DNA of 64,000 nt from Phylloscopus collybita (GCA_027886175.1 JAJNNQ010000019.1:15548501-15612500); one strand, 5' to 3'; shown: positions 26,264-35,760, counted from the stretch's first letter. Numbers and translations: made by a program. The notes: a model not told the origin generated them from the sequence alone.

Positions 26264-26486
26264 CTTGATATCAAGTAACATAGCTAGCCAAGAAAGGATT
26301 TCTGAAAATGCCTTGTATTTCCCAATTACAAAAAGCCTCCAGCCCCCCTGCTCCGGAGTCTGCAGCACCAGACCTGCACCGTAACTGTGTCCAATAATAA
26401 TGCAAAATAAACAAGACACCAACAAAATGAGAAACAATTTCCCTACTCCTATCTTAAAGCCCCAGCTGAACCCCATGGCAGAGATC
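26264..26486 (-). CDS. Candidate coding exon of a membrane-anchored or secreted protein
   Basis: A good acceptor (pyrimidine-rich, ending CTTCTTGCAG, exon from 26,486) precedes an ATG in an ideal Kozak setting (GCCATGG, ATG at 26,476). The frame then runs 71 codons to an in-phase donor AAG|GTAGGG at 26,263. The peptide starts MGFSWGFKIGVG and has a strong hydrophobic segment (LFLILLVSCLFCIIIG). It continues GLVLQTPEQGGWRLFVIGKY and ends WLAMLLDIK. The layout suits a type II membrane protein or an uncleaved signal peptide. I do not recognise it and found no partner exons. It could be a decayed exon, an envelope-like relic or chance; the frame also stays open past the donor. Confidence 0.3.
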
Positions 26487-27012
26487 CTGCAAGAAGGGCA
26501 AGAACTGTTATTTTATTTAGAAGGAATAAAAAAAAAAAAAATCTGAAAAAATAACTCACAGCTGGTGTACAGCAGGTGACCTCAAACCTCACCCCAGGCA
26601 GCAAACAGGGCACGTAACACCAGCAGGCTCTACATTTTTCACAATTTTTGATTCTTCAGGGCTTTTGTTGCTCTCCAGCTTGTAAACAAGAGCTTTTCAG
26701 GCAGGAAAATACACCAGGGAAGCTGAAAGAGATAGTAACGAGCTTGGCAAGCTCAGCTTTCCACTGCAGCACACCAAGGCCAGAGGGAGAACATCTGATA
26801 TAACCCCTAATTAAGCTACCTGTAAGATGCTCTCAAAGCAGCCTCAAACCTCCTTCCTTAACAAAACCCACAACTCTATACCCAGTGAGTGGCTGGGGGC
26901 TGGGTTGTTCATTTCAGAGCTGGTGAAAACGACTCCACCAGCACATGGAGAGAGGCCAAAGGCTAAGAGCAGTAATACTTAACTTTATATATTCCTGCAA
27001 ATAAACCAGGAT

Positions 27013-27018
27013 TAATTA
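27013..27018 (+). promoter_or_regulatory. GDF9: TAATTA homeodomain site upstream of GDF9
   Basis: TAATTA is the core bound by NOBOX-type homeodomain factors, which drive oocyte genes in mammals. It lies 322 bp upstream of the GDF9 ATG. The motif is common, so this is only suggestive. Confidence 0.25.
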
Positions 27019-27226
27019 GACCAGGCAACACTAATGCCTCCCCAGCTCCCTCGCTCCCAGCCTGTAATTTCCCATGTGAAAAAGGTTAATTCAGAATTAG
27101 TATCTCTTTATAATAAGCTTTCAGGGCCAAGGCTTAGCCCAACTGCAATAAACCTGTGGTTTCAGGGTCCAGCTGCAGATCTTTCCCTTTGCTCCCTAAT
27201 CAGAAAGAAACCTCCCACACATTCCA

Positions 27227-27245
27227 CAGCTGCAACCTATATAAG
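27227..27245 (+). promoter_or_regulatory. GDF9: GDF9 core promoter: E-box and TATA box
   Basis: CAGCTG (27,227-27,232) sits just upstream of TATATAAG (27,238-27,245), about 95 bp before the ATG. In mouse a CAGCTG E-box in the proximal Gdf9 promoter is known to be needed for oocyte expression. Here the spacing places transcription start near 27,270. A run of about 15 T follows in the inferred 5' UTR. Confidence 0.5.
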
Positions 27246-27334
27246 GGATGGGGCTCAGGTACTCTTGTTTTTCCTTGAATACTTGAGGGGAGGTATTTTT
27301 TTTTTTTTTCTTCCCATCTGCAACCCTCAAGAGC

Positions 27335-29739
27335 ATGGGGAGCACTTGGAGGATTTGTGTTTGTTTGTACTGCTGCTTGTCCTGGCTCTCTGCTGGCACC
27401 CAGTGCTCCCCCAGCTCCAGGGGCCGGGGGAGCTCTGAGGAGGTCCCTGGCTTTTTGGCAGCTCCCGAGGATGCTGCCAGCGAGCTCAGCGCGGTGCTGC
27501 AGCTGCCCCAAGGCAGGGGGCCAGCCCATGCCCTCCTGCCGCCGCTGCTCAAGGTGCTGCACGACCGCGGCCCCCGGGGCTGGCACAGCGAGGCCCCGCG
27601 GCTGCAGCCGGACTCCAGGGCCCTTCGGTACATGAAGAGGCTGTACAGGATGTCTGCCACCAGGGAGGGCATCCCCAAGGCGCAGCGAGGCCGCCTCTAT
27701 AACACGGTGCGGCTCTTCACCCCGTGCTGGGAATGTGAGCACGGCCACAGGGGCCTGGGGAAAGGTAGGTGCACAGGGGCCGGGAAGGTTACACGGGGTT
27801 TCTGTGTGTTCTGTGCCGGCAGCACAGGATAAAAATACCCCGTTTCTTTAGAGCTGTTGCTATTTTAGTCCCGGAGGCTCTTCTCCTAAACGGTGGGAGT
27901 TTTTCGTAGCCTACTTCTCCCTGAATGGCATTAGGCACAGACTTCACAGGCTGGGGAACACCACACAAGCGGTATGTACAAGACATGCTGATGTTTTGGG
28001 CTGACTCATCTCCTCATGAGTCAGAAAAAGCCACAAGCAGATCTAAGTAAAGTAAGAGAAGTGGAAAAACTGTTGAGGGATAATGGGCAGCACATTTCCT
28101 TCTACCAATCTTGGTTTTGCTTTTTTCAAAAAACCCACAGCACTGGTATGAGACTTGTACCAAACTGGCAGAACTCACTGCCAGAGACTCCTCTCCTTGC
28201 CTGGTACATTTGCTAGAGAAGAATCATGACCAAAACCTGAAGGGAAGAGTAGAATTACTCACAAATCAGGCTCAGAACTGGGATGGCTGGGCACCCTGTA
28301 ACTTATGGTACTTCCATGGCTTTCTTAAATGTGGGCTGACCAAAACAACAACGCCTAGAAATCGCTGGCTCTTTATCTTCTGAGGTGACCTGAGTTCTCC
28401 TGACTTGTATTTTTCGCCAGAAAGACAGATAAATACAGGCTGCCCAGGAACAGCCTTTTGTGGTGGAGTTCATGGTTTGTATCATCTGGACTGTTTAGTT
28501 CCTGTTACCCCACACCAGCACTAAAGAGACAACAGCTGGCTTCTTCCTGTGTTGGTTCTTTTAAAGAAATGAATCCTAATAAGTGTTCTAATCAGAGGTT
28601 TTCTTTGGTTTGTTTTTATGTCTTTATTTTTAACTCTTATGTCCCTGACCAAAGTAGAAATTTCACATGGTGAATGTAAAGGGGGGCATCTAAATTGCTT
28701 TCTTCTGTTGCTGAGTAATTTTTACTTATCCACTGCAACAGTATTTATGTCTGGCTGGAAAAATAAGACACACTGACACTACAGGAATCTGTTTCCCTTC
28801 CCAGGAGACGTTCACTCGGTGGATTTACTCTTCAACTTGGATCGTGTTACTGCTCTGGAGCACTTACTCAAGTCTGTCTTGCTCTATTCCTTTGACACAT
28901 CTGTTCCTATTTCCTCTTCCATTACCTGCATATGCCATTTATCCCTTAAGGAACATGATTTTTCCAGCCAAGTCTGTCCCAGCATTTCCCACTCTCTAGC
29001 TTTTAGCCTGCACTTTGATGTTAGGAAACGCAAATGGGTGGAGATGGACGTGACTTCTTTCCTCCAGCCTCTGATTGCTACGAACAGGAGGAACGTCCAT
29101 ATGGCTCTGAACTTCACTTGTCTGACGGGTGACCCACAAGGGAGCACGAAACTGGAAAACGCTGTCAATGTGACACTGGTCCCCCCTTCCCTTCTGCTCT
29201 ATCTGAATGACACCAGCGAGCAAGCTTATCACCGGGGGAGCTCACTCGGGCACGGGAGGAAAAGCAGCAGCCCGCCTGTGGATCCTCCAAAGGGTGACAA
29301 AGGGCAAGGCAATCCCCAGCGTAAAAGGGCCTCTCGCCAGCGAAGGGATGAGAACCCGAAAGCGGCCCCAGGCACTTCGCCTCACAACCTGAGCGAGTAC
29401 CTGAAGCAGTTCGCGTTCCCCCCGCACGAGTGCGAGCTGCACAACTTCCGCCTGAGCTTCAGCCAGCTGCGCTGGGACCGCTGGATCATCGCCCCGCACA
29501 GGTACAGCCCCCAGTTCTGCCGGGGGGACTGTCCCCGCGCCCTGGGCCACCGCTACGGCTCCCCGGTGCACACCATGGTGCAGACCCTCATCTACGAGCG
29601 GCTGGACCCCTCGGTGCCCAGGCCCTCCTGCGTGCCGGCCGCCTACAGCCCGCTCAGCGTGCTGACCATCGAGCCCGACGGCTCCATCGCCTACAAGGAG
29701 TACGAGGACATGATCGCCACCAAGTGCACCTGCCGGTAG
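27335..29739 (+). CDS. GDF9: Growth differentiation factor 9, complete
   Basis: GDF9 is an oocyte-secreted TGF-beta ligand controlling folliculogenesis. The exons are 27,335-27,764 and 28,805-29,739, joined in phase 1 across a 1,040-bp GT-AG intron. The product is 454 residues, equal to human. A signal peptide (MGSTWRICVCLYCCLSWLSA) leads a prodomain of about 300 residues with NVT and NDT glycosylation sites. The furin site RQRR ends at residue 324, leaving a 130-residue mature ligand with six cysteines at mature positions 29, 58, 62, 95, 127 and 129. Serine (VPRPSCVP) replaces the cysteine that forms the usual inter-subunit disulfide, a GDF9/BMP15 hallmark. It ends EYEDMIATKCTCR. The mature-ligand part is GC-rich. 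Unlike human, it is in tandem with, not divergent from, UQCRQ. Confidence 0.97.
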
Positions 29740-30068
29740 CGGGGCCTCGGCTTCGCTCCGCTTCGGGGTGGGTTTGCACTCTCAAACACGGGTTTTAGTT
29801 TTGCCTTCTCAGTATCTGAGCAGCATTGCTGTAGCTCCGGGAGCTGGGATTCAGCACGGAGTTTAGCAGAAGGGGTTCACATCAGAGCACTGATTTTTGT
29901 ACTCACTCAGCCTTTCTAGGATGTGCAATTAAATGTAAATAGCGTCTTTTTTATCGGGAGAACTTTGCATTTAAAACGGGGAAAAGGTTTCAACTACTAA
30001 ATGTCTATTTTTAAGCTGCTTTATTACAGATTAACAAAAAAAAAAAAAAAAAAAAGAAGATAAATAAA
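29740..30068 (+). other. GDF9: GDF9 3' UTR with A20 tract and poly(A) signal
   Basis: The sequence falls to low GC after the stop. It holds a run of 20 A (30,036-30,055) followed by AATAAA at 30,063-30,068, a possible end of the transcript. A second AATAAA at 30,883 could serve a longer form. Which is used cannot be told from sequence. Confidence 0.4.
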
Positions 30069-31329
30069 TGGCTATCACATATATCCTGACATGCAGTGCC
30101 TGCTACTCTGCCTCTACAGAAACCTTGTGTGTGGCATCTACAGAAATTGCCAAGGAAGAGAAGAAAGTCTTTAACATTAGAATTATTTCTTCAGTTTTTC
30201 ATTTTCTTTCCCTACCACATTCCAGCTCTTCCAAGCAGGATGACAAAACCCTTCCTCACAGTTCTATAAAGAGTTACTAGGTTGTTTTTTTGCTTTTCTT
30301 CTGTTGCACTCCTTGGGCTTTAGCAGCTAAAAGAAGGGTAAGAATTTCAGGGCAGCTGTGGGTAATTTGTGAACACTTTAATCAAGGCACTATTTTGGTA
30401 ACTATTGGCATCAGGTGAGGCTTCCTTTGATTCAAGAACAAGGAGCAGCTGTCCATGCGGTGAGGGCAGAGGATTGTCCACTGGAGGCACACTGCCACTG
30501 GCTTCTGAAGTAGGAAGAATTGTTAAAAAAGCTTAATCCCCAAAAATAGCTTCTAAAAGTCTTAAATGTGTTGATGTAAATGCTGTTCAATGGGTTTAAT
30601 ATTGTGAAATGTGGGGCCACAGCTTTGTTTCCTCTCAGAATGAAACTGTAGGCAACAAGCACCTCAACTCTGGATGCTTTCACACCAATTTTTTTACTGT
30701 AATTGATTTATTATAATTTATTTTCTCCTCCTGGACTTGAGGTTCATACACAAAACCTCTCAGCTTTGGTGGGGACTTTTCTTGTTTGTTTGTGTGTTTG
30801 TTTGTTAACTAAAGGGTGTGAAGCAGCACTGTCTTGTAAAACTGGTTCAGAACACCCTTTAACATTGACTTGCTAATGGATTAATAAATGCTGTCACTTT
30901 CTGCACTCAGCCGCCCAACCAGCCCCTACCTTAGATCCTGAGCAATTTCAGAGGCTGGGAATTCAGCCTGGCAGGGCAGGGACTGCTCCCGAGGAGCTGC
31001 TGTGTGCTGTCACTTTGACAGTTCACCTGGTCACTGAGCCCATGGATGTCAGGGTGTCCAGAGAGCTCCTGGAGGTGCAGGAGGCACAAATCTGCCTGAA
31101 AAGTGAGGATCCTGCTCCGGGTTTCAGTCTCTGACTGCTGAAGTCAAAGTGGTTGACACCAAAAGCTCAAAGCAGAATCTTGGTGCCACACAAAAAACCA
31201 TCCTGGTCCCAGCACTGTGGGCAGTTGGGAGAGTTTTGGTTGTATCGCTCCTGCTCATCCCTTCAAACTCTGGGAATTTGGCTTTGCTCATCTGCCAGAA
31301 AAGAAAATAAATGGAATTGTTTCCTGAGA

Positions 31330-32095
31330 CAAATCCTTCTAATTATGGTGAAATGTCTAATGTGGTCCAATAATCCTAATATAGTCTAATACTCCATTAA
31401 TGAGGATCATATTTAGTACAGTCTAATAATTCTAATAGTAATATAATAAATATATGTAATATGTTGTAATAATTCCAATAATGGTGAACCTAATATATTC
31501 TAGTAATAATTCCAACAATGTTGAACATATTCTAATAAATCTAGTATATTGCAATATTAGTTTAAATAATGGCAAATGTCTAATATATCATAATGATCCA
31601 AATAAAGTTGAAAATGTCTAATACAACCTAATAATTCTACTATAATTCAAATCATGGTGAAAATGTCTAATATTCTAAGCATTCTCATCTATTCTAATAA
31701 TAATTCCAATAACATTAAATACACCTAATAATTCTAATATCTTCTAATAATTTCAATTATGTGGAAGATTAATTAATTATAGTAACTCTAATAATTATCC
31801 ATTAATGTGGAAGCTGATATATTATTATAATTCTAATATATTCTAATTATAATTACAATAATGTTGAAGATCTCTAATATGCTCTAATAATAATTTAAAT
31901 AAGCTTGATGTCAAATATATTCTATAACTCGAATAATATGGAATATATCTAATATAATAGTTATAATAGACTCTATTAATCATTCCAGGAATACAGAAGA
32001 TATCTTATATAGTCTAACAGTAATTTCAATTATGTGGTAGATGTCGCATACATTCTACTAATAATTCCAATATTGTTTACTGTTAATAAATTACG
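31330..32095. repeat. AT-rich degenerate tandem repeat block
   Basis: About 770 bp built from diverged copies of a unit of roughly 40-50 bp whose recurring words are TCTAATATATTCTAATAAT, AATTCCAATAATG and GTTGAAAATGTCTAA. The block ends abruptly at the GC-richer UQCRQ upstream region. No ORF or known transposon structure is visible. It resembles an old AT-rich minisatellite. Confidence 0.8.
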
Positions 32096-32332
32096 ATGAT
32101 TGGGGTGGGCGGGTGGATATTTAATCTTTAAAAGCCTTTCCCAGAGTAAACTGTTCCATAGTTCCACGATTTTCTGCTTCGGACACTTCGGACTGTTCAT
32201 GGGAACTCCACAATCGCCACACGAAAAGTTGTTTGGGTTTTTTTGTTTGTTTTTTTTTTCATCAGGCCATTGTTTATTTTTCATCGGCTTTCCACAATCG
32301 CCACACAAAAGTGGTTTTATTTTCTCCATCAT
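32030..32332 (-). CDS. Unrecognised ORF with two CxxCG motifs, divergent from UQCRQ
   Basis: This 100-codon minus-strand ORF starts MMEKIKPLLCGDCGKPM and repeats the motif as FSCGDCGVPMNSPKCPKQK after a lysine/asparagine-rich spacer. Two CxxCG knuckles about 30 residues apart are the pattern of a zinc ribbon. The DNA is itself an imperfect duplication: CCACAATCGCCACAC occurs near 32,207 and 32,291. The ORF lies some 330 bp from the UQCRQ start codon on the opposite strand, so the CpG promoter could drive it. Its 3' end runs into the AT-rich repeat. I know no family with it; it may be a by-product of the DNA repeat. Confidence 0.2.
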   Translation of the reverse strand: MMEKIKPLLCGDCGKPMKNKQWPDEKKNKQKNPNNFSCGDCGVPMNSPKCPKQKIVELWNSLLWERLLKIKYPPAHPNHRNLLTVNNIGIISRMYATSTT

Positions 32333-32539
32333 TTATTTTTGGCGGGTTTTCCGCGCTAAGGCACCGCCCCCCCCCCCTCCCCTCACGCCGCAGGTGCCTC
32401 GCGTGACACCGCCCCCCCCCCCCCGCCCCTCAGGGCAGGGCTGGTTTGTGGCGCACATCGCTTATTACAAATCTCCTGTTAAAAACACACACTTTAGTAC
32501 AGCTGTGATGTATCACACGCGTATTTCACCTCCTTTGCC

Positions 32540-32820
32540 GTTTATTTCCAACGGCAAGCGCAGCTCGCGGTGCCCCGGAAGGCGTCGCGGAGGCAGTTCC
32601 GGGGCGGGCGGCGGCCATAGCGCGGTGACCGTAGCGCGGTGACCGAGGGGACACCGCGGCCATGGGGAAGCACTTCGGGAACCTGGCGCGGGTGCGGCAT
32701 GTCATCACCTACAGCCTGTCGCCCTTCGAGCAGCGCGCCGTCCCCAATATCGTGTCCCACGGCATCCCCAACGCGGGCCGCCGCTTCGCCTCCCAGGTGT
32801 TGAGGGTGGTGCCCCGTGAG
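32540..32820 (+). promoter_or_regulatory. UQCRQ: CpG-rich promoter of UQCRQ
   Basis: CpG-dense sequence surrounds the first exon, typical of a housekeeping gene. Just before the ATG the segment TAGCGCGGTGACCG is tandemly doubled (about 32,619-32,646), and GGCCAT elements of YY1 type occur at the start codon. No TATA box is present. Confidence 0.6.
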
Positions 32821-33374
32821 TACCGGGGGGAATCCCTCTTTTTTACCCCTTTTTTTTACCCCCTTTGTAGTGTGAATTTGGGGAGAGGGAGCATGGGAGG
32901 GTGTGTGTGGGGGGGTGTGGGATGTTGTTTTGTCGCAGGAGGTAGGCGCTGTGTGCGGTGCAGTGTCCCCTCACTGCGGTGTCCCCATGTTGTGAATATC
33001 CCCTTCTCCCCGTGTCCCCATGTCGTGAAATCCCCTTATTCCAGTGTCCCCTCCCTGCAGTGTCGTTTTATGGGTGCCCCCCTCACTGCATTGTATGCCA
33101 CTTTATTATGAATACGCCCTTACTGTGAAAATCCCGTTATTGTGAGTTTCCCCTCACTGCATTATCCCCTTAGAACAGCGGTCCCATGTTCCACTGTCCC
33201 TTTATGGAGAGTGTCCCGTTCTAGCAATGTCCCCTCATTCCGGTGTCCCCTGACCGTGCCTGTCCTCTGTCCCTGCCAGCCCTGGCCATTGGTTACCTCA
33301 TTTATTCCTGGGGATCGGAGGAGTTTGAGCGGCTCAAGAGGAAGAACCCAGCTGACTACGAGCACGACCAGTGA
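32662..33374 (+). CDS. UQCRQ: Cytochrome b-c1 complex subunit 8, complete
   Basis: UQCRQ is the small ubiquinone-binding-type subunit (QCR8) of mitochondrial complex III, with one inner-membrane helix. The exons are 32,662-32,815 and 33,280-33,374, joined GT-AG in phase 1. The product is 82 residues, as in human. It starts [20 protein letters not shown], continues [17 protein letters not shown], has the membrane segment around [11 protein letters not shown], and ends [18 protein letters not shown]. No cleavable presequence is expected for this subunit. The ATG lies within a CpG island. AATAAA at 33,484 is 109 bases past the stop. The 464-bp intron is filled with a degenerate GTGTCCCC repeat. 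Confidence 0.96.
32955..33250. repeat. Degenerate GTGTCCCCTCACTGCA minisatellite in UQCRQ intron
   Basis: More than a dozen diverged copies of a 16-20 bp word related to GTGTCCCCTCACTGCA, alternating with TTATTGTGAA-type words, fill most of the intron. Examples include CAGTGTCCCCTCACTGCGG (32,960s) and GTTTCCCCTCACTGCATTAT (33,150s). Confidence 0.65.
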
Positions 33375-33483
33375 CCGCCAGCAGTGACCACCAGCAGTGA
33401 CCACGTGGCTCCAGAGTTCCCTGGGGACCTGCCGTGCTTGTTCCCATGGCTGGAGGGGATTAGCAGGGAGATAAGCCTTGGCT

Positions 33484-33489
33484 AATAAA
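33484..33489 (+). terminator. UQCRQ: Poly(A) signal of UQCRQ
   Basis: AATAAA in GGCTAATAAACTG, followed by a TGTG-rich stretch (CTCTGTGTGAAATCCGTGT) as expected for a downstream element. Confidence 0.75.
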
Positions 33490-33984
33490 CTGTAACTTTG
33501 CCCCATGACTCTGTGTGAAATCCGTGTCTTGAGCTGTTCGAGGTGAGGAGCATCAAATCCCTTGTCTGGTTCTCTCTGTACAGGCAGATAATCAGACTGA
33601 AGTTCCATGTGCTCGGATGTTTTTATCTTAGAGCACTTCCAGCCTTCGTAATTCCTGTTTCTTTGAAATATTCCTCAATATAAAGAGCAAGGGCTGGTTT
33701 GAAATGGTTCCTTGTCCCCTTTATTTTTCCCATTGCTGGCCGCTGCTTTTCCTCCAGCCTTGAGATCTGTGAAAAACAAACACTCCCTGGTTTGGTATTG
33801 ATTAAAGCTGGATGGGCTGGCTGGTGGCTTGGGATTTGGGATGGACCCTGACCTCTGGCCAGAGGCTCGCTCTTCATGGGAGCCCAGGGCAGAAGATGAA
33901 GGGAAACAGGTACAGGCTGCACCAGGAGAGGTTCCATCTCTGTGTAACAAAGGATTTTTTTTCCAGGGAGAACAATCAGTCCCT

Positions 33985-34125
33985 GGAACAGCCTGGGGGT
34001 TTCAGGAGGTGACTGGACAGGGTGCCAGGTAACCTCCTCTGGGCTCCCTTCCCACAGATGCTTGCACCAGCTGATCTGCCAAGGTCCCTTCCAACTTGGG
34101 CTGTTCTCTGATCCTGTGATTCTAA
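33985..34125 (+). mobile_element. CR1 LINE 3' end
   Basis: Plus-oriented CR1 tail: GACTGGACAGGGTGCCAGGT, then AAGGTCCCTTCCAACTTGGG and a degenerate GATCCTGTGATTCT end. Confidence 0.75.
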
Positions 34126-34894
34126 TTACCTAGTTATACTAATGTTAATTGGGTGTTTAACTACACTCTGATATCTGATCAGTGGTAAGAGGCTGCATTA
34201 GAACCTTGAAAACTGCCGGGAGAAGCAAGGCTATTTAATGCCTGAAGATGATTAAAAAATCAGCTGCTGGTAATAAAGTTGCTTAAATATGTGACAAATT
34301 CATCCTGTGTCTCTGAGTACAGAAACACCTTCACTGTTGGAAGCTCAGAACACTTGGCTGGTTCCTTTATCCTAATTTTTTCCTCCCACTGTTCCACTGA
34401 CTGCCTCCAGCTCCCACCCCATGCAGAGCAACACGGTGGTGGTGTTCCTGCTGTACTATTCCTGTAGCTGTCCTGGGAGTTTATCTTATCTGCAGGGCAG
34501 GAGTGACGTTTCCCTGTGTGTTTCCCTGTGCACTCAGGGCTGGGCTGTCAGGAAGGCGATGCTCAGGCTCTCACTTGAGGAAGCTGAGGCAATGCAATTT
34601 TTACAGCTCAATGCTGGAGTATTTTGGGGCTCACTCAGAGCACATGAGACTGAGCTCAGCCTCTTGTGTTTCCTCCAAGCACAGCCTGAGGTTGGCATTA
34701 AGTGGCAATAAAATCAGTCAGTCAGCGCTCCCTAGTTGTGCCAAAAATATTCTGTGCTTAACTGCATTTTGAGTTGCTGGCATTTTCTAATAATAAGAAG
34801 TAGAGAAATTATTATTTTCTAATATTTAAACAAGTAGGGAACAACAAAATGGCTGCTGTGATTGTGAGCTGACAGAGATGCAGAGAGGCAGATT

Positions 34895-35180
34895 TATCCC
34901 AGAACAGACATCAAAGCCCATCCAGTGCCACCCCTGCCATGGGCACGGACACCTTCCACTAGCCCATGTTGCTCTAAGCCCTGTCCAACCTGGCCTTGGA
35001 CATTGCCAGCATCTAGGGGCAGTCACAGCTTCTCTGGGAAATGTGTGCCAGGGCCTCACAGGGAACAATTTCTACCCAATATCCCATCTAACCCTGCCCT
35101 CTGGCAGATTGAAGCCATTCCCCCTTAACTGTCACTGGGTGCCTTTATGAGTTCCTCTCCCTGAGATGTTCCATTCAGAA
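34895..35180 (-). mobile_element. CR1 LINE 3' end, about 280 bp
   Basis: Minus-oriented CR1: ATCAAAGCCCATCCAGTGCC, CCCTGCCATGGGCACGGACA, CAACCTGGCCTTGGACATTG and AATTTCTACCCAATATCCCA all follow the CR1 consensus order. The terminal octamers are missing. Confidence 0.85.
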
Positions 35181-35329
35181 CGTGGTGTCCTCCTGCTCAC
35201 GGTGCCTCTGAGAGCTGCAGAGCTGGGCGGCCTCTGACAGCCCCTGAGCTCTGCCTTGGCAGCTCAGTCACCGTGTGCTGTCCCAGCAGCTCTGCTGGAG
35301 GGCAGCAGCTGCCTGGGGCTCTCACAAGG

Positions 35330-35657
35330 TCCCTGCTCCTGCTCACAGACGGCTGAGCTGTGCCTGGCCCAGGGGCCAGACTGATCCCTGCTCCTGCTCA
35401 CAGACACCTGAGCTGTGCCTGGCCCAGGGGCCAGACTGATCCCTGCTCCTGCTCACAGACGGCTGAGCTGTGCCTGGCCCAGGGGCCAGACTGATCCCTG
35501 CTCCTGCTCACAGACACCTGAGCTGTGCCTGGCCCAGGGGCCAGACTGATCCCTGCTCCTGCTCACAGACGGCTGAGCTGTGCCTGGCCCAGGGGCCAGA
35601 CTGATCCCTGCTCCTGCTCACAGACACCTGAGCTGTGCCTGGCCCAGGGGCCAGACT
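35330..35657. repeat. 55-bp tandem array, six copies with a 110-bp higher-order period
   Basis: Six head-to-tail copies of a GC-rich 55-bp unit. The word AGCTGTGCCTGG recurs at exact 55-bp steps (35,356, 35,411, 35,466, 35,521, 35,576, 35,631). Two variants alternate strictly: CACAGACGGCTGAGC and CACAGACACCTGAGC. Each unit holds a perfect inverted repeat, CTGGCCC-AG-GGGCCAG. Confidence 0.92.
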
Positions 35658-35692
35658 AATGCAAACAGAGGGGCAGCGGCACCGCGGCCACG

Positions 35693-35760
35693 GGGCAGGG
35701 TCAGCCCCATGGCGGGGTCAGCATGGAGGGACAGGGTCAGCGCCGACAGGCAGGGTCAGC
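35693..35760. repeat. Four-copy GGGTCAGC short tandem repeat
   Basis: GGGTCAGC recurs four times at 16-20 bp spacing (from 35,698 to 35,760) with diverged spacers, directly after the 55-bp array. It looks like a second, older minisatellite. Confidence 0.6.

Larger units (their letters stand above)
22751..27200. other. C1QTNF2-GDF9 intergenic region
   Basis: About 4.5 kb with no confirmed gene. It holds a distinctly AT-rich stretch (about 25,220-25,450) and one candidate coding exon on the minus strand (26,264-26,486, listed separately). In human these two flanking genes are many megabases apart, so this gap contains an evolutionary junction. Confidence 0.6.

Noticed and set aside
26160..26540. 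Endogenous retrovirus envelope start
   Set aside because: The hydrophobic leader invited this reading, but there is no gag or pol sequence, no long terminal repeat pair and no recognised envelope motif nearby.
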